A stretch of DNA of 11,362 bases from Lactobacillales bacterium (GTDB taxonomy: Bacteria; Bacillota; Bacilli; Lactobacillales; Vagococcaceae), in contig JAATEZ010000275.1 of NCBI GenBank assembly GCA_015655485.1, positions 1-11,362 on the forward strand, written 5' to 3'. Shown here piece after piece: positions 7,073 through 11,362 of this stretch (position 1 is the stretch's first letter; each line of letters starts with the position of its first letter). A program made the position numbers and the translations under genes. A model generated the notes under the pieces. It searched no databases. It had not been told where the DNA came from and worked only from the letters and a program-made list of their open reading frames with translations.

Positions 7073-7253
7073 ACTCCTAAGTTACGGCATACGCATGTTT
7101 CACTTTTAGCAGAAGCGGGAGAAAATCTATCTCCATGTGACACCCGATCGCAAAGGACGAGTTGTCACGACTTTTAAGGCTCATATGGGGTCAGAAGAGG
7201 GACCCAAACATCAAAAAAGGGGTTTAACAAAGCACAAAAGACTGGTACAATAG
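7073..7253 (+). pseudogene. Scrap of a tyrosine recombinase (integrase) C-terminus
   Basis: In one frame, bases 7073-7123 read TPKLRHTHVSLLAEAGE. This is the conserved LRHTH...LL.EAG box of phage and Tn916-type integrases, containing the catalytic Arg and His. From 7120 a second frame reads EKIYLHVTPDRKGRVVTTF, matching the region that follows the catalytic Tyr in such enzymes (Y.HVT). It ends with TAG at 7251-7253. The roughly 20 residues normally between the two pieces (the LGH box) are missing, which explains the frame change as a deletion. Nothing of the N-terminal two-thirds remains. The stop overlaps the -10 box of queT, so the scar abuts the queT promoter and may mark an old integration junction. 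Confidence 0.65.
7224..7251 (+). promoter_or_regulatory. queT promoter
   Basis: TTAACA (7224-7229), a 16-bp spacer and TACAAT (7246-7251) with an upstream TGG form an extended -10 promoter. Initiation around 7258 would place the riboswitch at the 5' end of the transcript. Confidence 0.6.
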
Positions 7254-7270
7254 GATCGTTAGTAATTTAT

Positions 7271-7311
7271 CCGCGGTTCATCAACCATCCCGCGATATCA
7301 AAACTAGGAGG
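7271..7311 (+). ncRNA. preQ1 riboswitch (class I-like) in the queT leader
   Basis: Stem CGCGG (7272-7276) pairs with CCGCG (7290-7294) around the loop UUCAUCAACCAUC. The A-rich tail AUAUCAAAACUAGGAGG (7295-7311) follows. The order stem, UUC-starting loop, CC-containing 3' side, then AAAACUA(A/G)G tail is that of preQ1-I pseudoknots. The tail contains the Shine-Dalgarno AGGAGG (7306-7311) of queT, so ligand binding would sequester it. The aptamer is thus expected to act on translation. Its position directly before a preQ1-transport gene supports the assignment. Confidence 0.78.
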
Positions 7312-7320
7312 AAGAAGAAA

Positions 7321-7818
7321 ATGAAAAAGAGTAAGCAAACCAAGCTGGTTGTTGTAAATGGGATTATCGCTGCTGTTTATATCGCTTTATCGGTATTGGT
7401 TTTTCCGGTAGCTTCTGGCGCGATCCAGTTTAGAATTTCTGAATGTTTGAATCACTTGGTAGTATTCAACAAAAGATTAATGTGGGGTGTTTTGGGCGGA
7501 GTCTTGATTTTTAATCTCATGATGTCAACCCCGATGGATGTTTTGTTTGGTGGCGGGCAGACGTTTCTTTGTTTAGCGATCATGGTATTGTTAGAAAAAT
7601 TTATTCCTGATATCAAGATACGATTGGCCTTAAATACAATCCTTTTTACGTTGAGCATGGCTTTGATCGCCTGGATGATTTTGATAACGGCACCTGAACC
7701 AGTAGCTTTTTGGCCGACCTATGCAACGACAGCTTTGGGCGAATTTGTTGTAATGGCTGCTTCTGCGCCGTTGATGTATTATATAGATTCAAGGATCCAT
7801 TTTGCTAAACAAGTATAA
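7321..7818 (+). CDS. queT: Queuosine-precursor transporter QueT (ECF substrate-binding component)
   Basis: The product is 165 residues. ATG 7321 follows AGGAGG by nine bases. QueT is the membrane S component that binds preQ1/preQ0-type precursors. It works with the shared ECF energizing module (EcfT with EcfA ATPases), not encoded here. About five to six hydrophobic segments are visible: 9-33, 52-70, 78-92, 102-123 and 133-155. Family features include ASGAIQFRISECLNHL (31-46) and the following GVLGGVLIFNLMMSTPMDVLFGGGQ region (57-80), typical of COG4708 proteins. Length is normal. Transcription from the extended -10 promoter and translation through the leader aptamer should be repressed when precursor is plentiful. 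The gene appears monocistronic, with a bidirectional terminator after it. Confidence 0.93.
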   Translation: MKKSKQTKLVVVNGIIAAVYIALSVLVFPVASGAIQFRISECLNHLVVFNKRLMWGVLGGVLIFNLMMSTPMDVLFGGGQTFLCLAIMVLLEKFIPDIKIRLALNTILFTLSMALIAWMILITAPEPVAFWPTYATTALGEFVVMAASAPLMYYIDSRIHFAKQV

Positions 7819-7829
7819 AGTGAAAAACG

Positions 7830-7886
7830 AATAGAGCTGCTGGATGTATCTTCTGGAAAGAGATAAGTTTAGTAGTTCTATTTTGT
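7830..7886. terminator. Bidirectional terminator between queT and the converging CBS pseudogene
   Basis: AATAGAGCTGCT (7830-7841) pairs over 12 positions, two of them G-U, with AGTAGTTCTATT (7871-7882). TTTTG continues on the plus side. On the minus strand the stem is followed by CGTTTTTC. The loop is long (29 bases) but can itself fold. It serves the convergent ends of queT and the minus-strand pseudogene. Confidence 0.5.
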
Positions 7887-7901
7887 CTATGAAATTTATC
7901 C

Positions 7902-8263
7902 TCAATTCTGTTTGGAATTTAATTCTTCTAACTCAACGGCTTTGAATTTCTTTTTTTCTAAAAGATGTATGTTCAGGTCTCTTGTGTCGGTAGTAGTCTT
8001 TGCTGGGAGTGTGATCAAGGTGCGGCGAATAAAATCATCTTTGCCAATGTCTAAAGTGATACAGCTGGTGATGCTCGAATATTTTGCGATAATCTTGGTA
8101 ATTGCAGCCAAATCACCTCTAAGCCCTTTAGAAGCGATGGTCAAGAAAACGTCCTTCCTTGACATTCCAGAATCTTCTAAGACTTTTAGTACCTCCGCTA
8201 GGGTACAGCTTTCATCGGCAGTAGTCAGCTGTGTTTTTTTGTGCAAACAGATTTCACTAACAT
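7902..8263 (-). pseudogene. Decayed CBS-domain regulatory protein gene (frameshift and internal deletion)
   Basis: The minus strand has AGGAGG, a seven-base spacer and ATG (8261-8263). This start reads MLVKSVCTKKHS and then stops at once. The frame shifts at a run of seven A (minus strand; T7 at 8234-8240). With one extra A it would continue as CTKK-TQLTTADESCTLAEVLKVLEDSGMS, a CBS-domain first half. The text then jumps to KDVFLTIASKGLRGDLAAIT and RRTLITLP, ending ELNSKQN at TGA 7902-7904. I recall full-length family members of about 210 residues with this start and end, separated by the rest of two CBS domains. About 90-100 residues therefore seem deleted. Members of this type bind adenine nucleotides. 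The TTG at 8270 of the open frame touches the ribosome-binding site and is not a plausible start. The gene is probably non-functional. Confidence 0.6.
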
Positions 8264-8333
8264 AGCCCAACCTCCTAAATGAATTTCATTTACTCATTCG
8301 TCCCCATATTAACATAAAATGAAGCCCGGAATC

Positions 8334-8443
8334 ATTAATTTATTTGCAGTGCAATACACTAGAAGAAAGCTGATCTGGATAAAACGAATGCCTCTCTTTT
8401 TTTAAAGGATATTAAAATGAAATTTCGTTGACAGTTGCAAAAA
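8334..8443 (+). repeat. 110-bp direct duplication flanking the IS1634-type element, left copy
   Basis: This segment is identical over all 110 bases to 10390-10499. It runs from ATTAATTTATTTGC to TTGACAGTTGCAAAAA and stops exactly where the element's terminal inverted repeat begins at 8444. It is interpreted as an unusually long target-site duplication. Confidence 0.92.
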
Positions 8444-8463
8444 CCTGAGTTTGACACTTTCAA
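8444..8463 (+). repeat. IS1634-type left terminal inverted repeat
   Basis: CCTGAGTTTGACACTTTCAA matches the right end in 17 of 20 positions in inverted orientation; mismatches are at positions 2, 3 and 18. Confidence 0.85.
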
Positions 8464-8466
8464 ATG

Positions 8467-8521
8467 AAAAAAACCGTTCTATTCCTTTAATATCAAGGAA
8501 TAAGACGGTTTTTATTTTTTT
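8467..8521. terminator. Bidirectional terminator at the left end of the IS
   Basis: A 19-base arm at 8469-8487 pairs with 8495-8513 (AAGGAATAAGACGGTTTTT), with one two-base internal mismatch. T-rich tails lie on both strands. It lies just after the transposase stop and would end transposase transcripts. It would also block transcription entering from the left, a common way of insulating transposases. Confidence 0.75.
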
Positions 8522-8538
8522 TAAATAGCGTACTTTTT

Positions 8539-10257
8539 CTATTTTTTTGTCTGTTTAAAAATTTTTTTCATTTTATTTAGAGGAATGATTTGGTAATCTG
8601 TTCGAAAGTCAAAGGCTTCATGCAATTTATCTGTTAATGTTGTTCGTGTATACGTTGGTATAAATCCTTCACCCTTGATTTCCAAAAAATTCATATTGCG
8701 TAAGGTGTCCAAAATTTCACCATAGGTGAATGTAGAATCCAGCTTTTTTTCAAGTAAGCGATAAAGAGTTAGGGCAATAAAACAAATGGTGAAATGTGCC
8801 TGAATTCGTTCGTCTACACTAAGGTTTACTGGACGTGCTTTAAACTCGCTTTTCATGATACGAAAACTTTCTTCGATTTCCCAACGCCCCCGATTGATTT
8901 GAATAATTTGCGCAACAGCATCTTCTAAATTTGTGCACACCGCATAAAAGCCGTCATATTGTTTTTCTTTGTGTATTTGTTCTTCGTTGATTCCATATAC
9001 AGCATGGTTGGCAACTTCTCCTTCATCTGTAACGTTCTTTTGATCAATAAATCGTTTGTAGTCGTTTGGGTTGATTTTTTTTGGCAACGTTCTTCCGCTG
9101 GCAATAACGGTTTGTGCCCGTTCAATTTGTCTTTCACGAATCGTTTCTTGGTACTGCTTATATTTCACTGAAAAAGAGACGATCAATCGTTGCTCTAATC
9201 CATTTTCATTTATCCAACGTTCTTTGTAATAGATTTTAGAGGCATCGTCCTCAGCAAGAATAGCGGCCAGTGTATATGCTTTTTTTGACTCATTCGGTAG
9301 AAACCAGCCGGTTTCACTCAAGGCCCAGTTCCTTAAAAATTTTTTCAATTTTTTAAGAGATTGTGTGGTCAAAAAAGCACGGTTTGGTTTATCATTAAAT
9401 TTTCGATTGGCAAGAGAAGAAAGTCCCGCGTCCGTGCAAACAACAAACTGTGCCAAATCAAAATCTTTCATAATTTTTTTCTCTAACGGTTGTAAAGTTG
9501 TTTGTTCATTTGTATTTCCGCTGGTTAGATTAAACGCCAGCGGAATGCCGTTTCCGTCCATAAATAAGCCCATTTGGACCAAAGGATTGGGACGGTTTTC
9601 TTTGGAGTGCCCATATTGTCTTATCCCAGATTCTTGTTCAATTTCAAAGAAAAAATTTGTGCAATCGTAGTAGAGGACTTGGTTGTTTCTCTCACAGATT
9701 GCCAAGCTGTTTTTATAAAGTTGCGCTTGAATTTTGTCACTCTCTTTATAGATAACTTCCAAAGAACGATAGATGTGATGCAAGTCGAAAGAAGGTTGTT
9801 CTAAGAAGCCTTTGGCTCCTTCAAAGGTTGCTTTTTTTGAAGCGGGGAAAAGCACTCTGGAATAAACTAGCCGAGAGAAGATCCCATTTAAATCGTATTG
9901 AAACCGGTAGTTTTTGGTTATTTCTTGGCAAATTTTTTCAAAACCAAGTTGATAATAAAGTTGTTGAAGAAACAGATAACCACCATTAAAAATGCGTTGC
10001 TGTTGCGTTGCTAATTGCTTCGTAGGATTAAATTTTACAAGAATCTCTTGATTTTCCTTTTTTTCTTTTTCCGTGAGAACGAAAGCCCTTTTTTTTGCCC
10101 AAAGATAGGGATCTTCCCCCTTCGCTTTTTGAGTAACTTCTTGAATGGTTCCAAGTTTTTCAACAATCTTGGAAGTGTTTTTTCCATCAATGATAACGGA
10201 TTTAATAATATAAAGAGATTCTGCATTTTTAGATTTTGTCTTTTTTACACGCACCAC
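8539..10257 (-). CDS. IS1634-family transposase
   Basis: This 572-residue DDE transposase of the IS4 superfamily carries the insertion typical of the long IS1634 branch. The GTG start at 10257-10255 is directly followed by another GTG; AGGAGG (10263-10268 on the minus strand) is five bases upstream. The first catalytic Asp is 198 in LYYDCTNFFFE and the second is 276 in VVCTDAGLSS. The Glu is 462 in the RGRWEIEESFRIMK block, which satisfies the R-x3-E-x6-K part of the IS4 signature; the usual Tyr position is Asn here. The DNA-binding region is presumably within residues 1-150. The C-terminus is basic (KMKKIFKQTKK). No frameshift or stop is present, so the enzyme should be active. It is transcribed away from rpmG. 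Confidence 0.92.
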   Translation of the reverse strand: MVRVKKTKSKNAESLYIIKSVIIDGKNTSKIVEKLGTIQEVTQKAKGEDPYLWAKKRAFVLTEKEKKENQEILVKFNPTKQLATQQQRIFNGGYLFLQQLYYQLGFEKICQEITKNYRFQYDLNGIFSRLVYSRVLFPASKKATFEGAKGFLEQPSFDLHHIYRSLEVIYKESDKIQAQLYKNSLAICERNNQVLYYDCTNFFFEIEQESGIRQYGHSKENRPNPLVQMGLFMDGNGIPLAFNLTSGNTNEQTTLQPLEKKIMKDFDLAQFVVCTDAGLSSLANRKFNDKPNRAFLTTQSLKKLKKFLRNWALSETGWFLPNESKKAYTLAAILAEDDASKIYYKERWINENGLEQRLIVSFSVKYKQYQETIRERQIERAQTVIASGRTLPKKINPNDYKRFIDQKNVTDEGEVANHAVYGINEEQIHKEKQYDGFYAVCTNLEDAVAQIIQINRGRWEIEESFRIMKSEFKARPVNLSVDERIQAHFTICFIALTLYRLLEKKLDSTFTYGEILDTLRNMNFLEIKGEGFIPTYTRTTLTDKLHEAFDFRTDYQIIPLNKMKKIFKQTKK

Positions 10258-10274
10258 AATCGCCTCCTACCCCT

Positions 10275-10283
10275 ATTATACCA
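10275..10283 (-). promoter_or_regulatory. Extended -10 promoter of the IS1634-type transposase
   Basis: On the minus strand TGGTATAAT gives a consensus extended -10 with TATAAT at 10275-10280. No consensus -35 is seen. Two direct AAAGTAC copies lie just upstream (about 10285-10300 on the plus strand) and could be a control site. Confidence 0.6.
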
Positions 10284-10369
10284 TAAAGTACCTAAAAGTA
10301 CGATAAAAAGATTAAGCGAATTTGACAAAAAAATAGAGATCTATCAAGGTCTCCAACGATTATTAGCTG

Positions 10370-10389
10370 TTCAAAGTGTCAAACTCCCG
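10370..10389 (-). repeat. IS1634-type right terminal inverted repeat
   Basis: Read on the minus strand it is CGGGAGTTTGACACTTTGAA, the counterpart of 8444-8463. Confidence 0.85.
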
Positions 10390-10499
10390 ATTAATTTATT
10401 TGCAGTGCAATACACTAGAAGAAAGCTGATCTGGATAAAACGAATGCCTCTCTTTTTTTAAAGGATATTAAAATGAAATTTCGTTGACAGTTGCAAAAA
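10390..10499 (+). repeat. 110-bp direct duplication flanking the IS1634-type element, right copy
   Basis: This is a perfect copy of 8334-8443, starting directly after the right inverted repeat of the element. It carries the TTGACA (10484-10489) of the rpmG promoter, which therefore remains joined to its native downstream sequence. Confidence 0.92.
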
Positions 10500-10512
10500 T
10501 CAATGCTAATGT
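10484..10512 (+). promoter_or_regulatory. Promoter of rpmG (and probably secE)
   Basis: TTGACA (10484-10489), a 17-bp spacer and TAATGT (10507-10512) with an upstream TGC give a perfect -35 and a weak extended -10. The -35 lies inside the duplicated 110 bp; the -10 lies just outside. The left copy therefore has the -35 only. Confidence 0.6.
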
Positions 10513-10549
10513 ATTAAAGTATAGGCTCAATAGAAATGGAGGCAGACAA

Positions 10550-10702
10550 ATGGCGACAAAGAAAGCAGCACTCGCTTGTAGCGTCTGTGGTTCACGTAAC
10601 TACTCCAAGGCGGTCAGTGATGGGCAGAGAAAAGAACGTTTGGAAGTTAAAAAGTTTTGTAAATATTGTAAAAAGCATACTTTGCATAGAGAAACGAAGT
10701 AA
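10550..10702 (+). CDS. rpmG: 50S ribosomal protein L33 (bL33, zinc-ribbon type)
   Basis: The product is 50 residues, the normal length. It is a small basic protein of the large ribosomal subunit near the E site. Two CxxC pairs are present (Cys10/Cys13 in ACSVCG and Cys37/Cys40 in FCKYC), so this is the zinc-binding form. The ATG at 10550 has GGAGG (10538-10542) seven bases upstream. The longer open frame back to TTG 10484 only reads through the -35 box and is not coding. It is the first gene of the rpmG-secE-nusG block, 21 bp before secE and presumably cotranscribed with it. Bacillota often carry several rpmG copies, and the one next to secE is the common location. Confidence 0.96.
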   Translation: MATKKAALACSVCGSRNYSKAVSDGQRKERLEVKKFCKYCKKHTLHRETK

Positions 10703-10723
10703 AACGGCAGGAGGTCCAGAAAA

Positions 10724-10906
10724 ATGGCTAAAGAAAAAAAGAGTTTTTTAGGCAGTGTAGTGGAAGAAATGAAAAATGTCACTTGGCCCACTAAGAAGGA
10801 ATTGCGTAAAGACACATTAACTGTGATTGAAACCAGCTTGATTTTTGCTGTTATATTTGCAATTATGGATACAGCTATTTCATCATTTTTAGGGCTGTTC
10901 ATATAA
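10724..10906 (+). CDS. secE: Preprotein translocase subunit SecE
   Basis: The product is 60 residues, the short single-span SecE of Gram-positive bacteria. It clamps SecY in the SecYEG channel. The amphipathic region with the conserved VTWPTKKEL segment (about 19-27) precedes one membrane helix (about 36-58, IETSLIFAVIFAIMDTAISSFLGLF). ATG 10724 is preceded by AGGAGGT (10709-10715) at eight bases. It follows rpmG closely and precedes nusG, the standard order in the family. A terminator-like hairpin lies between it and nusG. Confidence 0.97.
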   Translation: MAKEKKSFLGSVVEEMKNVTWPTKKELRKDTLTVIETSLIFAVIFAIMDTAISSFLGLFI

Positions 10907-10935
10907 GAAAATGACTGGTAATCAGCGGTAGATCA

Positions 10936-10944
10936 TGCTATACT
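10936..10944 (+). promoter_or_regulatory. Extended -10 promoter ahead of nusG
   Basis: TGCTATACT is an extended -10 (TATACT at 10939-10944) with a weak -35. Initiation near 10951 would fall just before the hairpin at 10954. Confidence 0.45.
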
Positions 10945-10953
10945 TGTGTTGAG

Positions 10954-10987
10954 AAAAACTTCGGGTGTACTGAGGTTTTTTTATTTT
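10954..10987 (+). terminator. Terminator or attenuator hairpin between secE and nusG
   Basis: AAAACTTC (10955-10962) pairs with GAGGTTTT (10972-10979), including one T-G wobble, around a nine-base loop. A seven-T run (10976-10982) and further T follow. It can end rpmG-secE transcripts, or attenuate transcription into nusG. Confidence 0.6.
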
Positions 10988-11016
10988 GAAAAAATTTGGA
11001 TAAGGAGCCAGCAATT

Positions 11017-11362
11017 ATGGAAACTTTTGAAAAACAATGGTTTGTACTGCACACTTATTCTGGTTATGAGAATAAAGTAAAAGCAAATATTGGATCACGG
11101 GCAAAGAGCATGGGAATGGAAGATTATATATTTCGTGTAGTAGTCCCTGAAGAGGAAGAGACCGAAGTGAAAAATGGCAAGACAAAAGTCAATATGAAAA
11201 AAACCTTTCCGGGCTATGTCTTGGTTGAAATGACAATGACGGATGATTCTTGGTATATTGTTCGAAATACACCCGGTGTTACCGGGTTTGTTGGATCTCA
11301 CGGAGCGGGGAGCAAGCCTGCCCCATTACTTAATGAAGAAATCGAGCACATCCTGCGCAAAC
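11017..11362 (+). CDS. nusG: Transcription termination/antitermination factor NusG (3' end beyond window)
   Basis: 115 codons of about 180 are visible, beginning METFEKQWFVLHTYSGYENK. This is the NGN domain that binds the clamp of RNA polymerase and modulates pausing, termination and translation coupling. Family hallmarks are W8 with the HTYSGYE start, the FPGYVLVEM core (about 65-73) and PGVTGFVG (about 87-94). The KOW domain lies past the window edge. ATG 11017 has AAGGAG (11002-11007) nine bases upstream. The sequence is extremely close to my recollection of enterococcal NusG, the main basis for the taxonomic call. It follows secE by 110 bp, with its own putative promoter and a hairpin in between. 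Confidence 0.97.
   Translation, partial: METFEKQWFVLHTYSGYENKVKANIGSRAKSMGMEDYIFRVVVPEEEETEVKNGKTKVNMKKTFPGYVLVEMTMTDDSWYIVRNTPGVTGFVGSHGAGSKPAPLLNEEIEHILRK

Larger units (their letters stand above)
8444..10389 (-). mobile_element. IS1634-type (IS4 superfamily) insertion sequence, complete, 1946 bp
   Basis: The element carries one 572-residue DDE transposase on the minus strand, with its own promoter and terminator. The ends are imperfect inverted repeats: CCTGAGTTTGACACTTTCAA on the left (8444-8463) and CGGGAGTTTGACACTTTGAA read inward from the right (10370-10389), 17 of 20 matching. Both ends abut a 110-bp direct duplication exactly. Members of the IS1634 group are known for long target duplications of variable length, which supports the family call. 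No internal damage is visible, so the element is probably a recent arrival. It lies between the decayed CBS gene and rpmG. Confidence 0.88.

Noticed and set aside
7240..7320. preQ1-II (COG4708-type) riboswitch before queT
   Set aside because: The leader lacks the larger multi-stem layout expected of class II. The compact stem, loop and AAAACUAGGAGG tail fit class I better.
7912..8265. Plus-strand open frame of 117 codons
   Set aside because: It is antisense to the CBS-type minus-strand frame, which shows family-like sequence and a good upstream ribosome-binding site. The plus frame has no such site and reads as low-quality sequence.
10015..10461. Plus-strand open frame of 148 codons across the right end of the IS
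   Set aside because: It is a shadow of the transposase 5' end and continues through the inverted repeat and the duplicated non-coding DNA.
10484..10549. Longer rpmG start at TTG 10484
   Set aside because: The TTG is part of the TTGACA -35 box. A good GGAGG precedes ATG 10550, which gives the normal 50-residue L33.
11095..11301. Minus-strand open frame inside nusG
   Set aside because: It is antisense to a highly conserved essential gene and has no supporting features.

Overview
This is a low-GC Gram-positive (Lactobacillales) window, most likely Enterococcaceae. The evidence is a very Enterococcus-like NusG N-terminus in an rpmG-secE-nusG block, a PepX-type Xaa-Pro dipeptidyl-peptidase, a preQ1-riboswitch-controlled queT, strong AGGAGG ribosome-binding sites and many extended -10 promoters. 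The genus cannot be fixed from the sequence alone. The region is accessory in character and scarred by insertion and decay.

Layout, left to right. Bases 1-485 hold the 3' end of a surface or secreted protein built from 45-residue calcium-type repeats. Bases 764-1959 are an intact IS630-family element whose transposase is split by a -1 frameshift. pepX (2043-4463) follows, then an AT-rich gap, a VTT-domain (TVP38/TMEM64-like) membrane protein (4880-5473), an unidentified 5'-truncated remnant (5570-5878) and a small multi-span membrane protein (5989-6435). Bases 6436-7253 look like a graveyard. They contain three strong palindromes or hairpins, the start of a broken gene with a YSWQSD-type (TIR-like family) N-terminus, and a fused, internally deleted scrap of a tyrosine integrase C-terminus. 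These remains run directly into the promoter and preQ1 riboswitch of queT (7321-7818).

On the minus strand at 7902-8263 is a decayed CBS-domain regulator gene. It has a frameshift in an A7 run just after its well-formed start, and apparently a large internal deletion. The IS1634-type (IS4 superfamily) element at 8444-10389 is flanked by a perfect 110-bp direct duplication (8334-8443 and 10390-10499). This duplication carries the TTGACA box upstream of rpmG, so the housekeeping block rpmG (10550-10702), secE (10724-10906) and nusG (11017 to window end) keeps an intact promoter despite the insertion.

The genes that work together are rpmG, secE and nusG (ribosome, Sec export, transcription elongation) and the riboswitch-queT pair (queuosine-precursor uptake). 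The rest are independent cargo or debris. I found no complete new multi-gene system. The most notable items are the very long target duplication, the remnants of a possible defence gene beside an integrase scar, and two slippage-prone A7 runs with different consequences.
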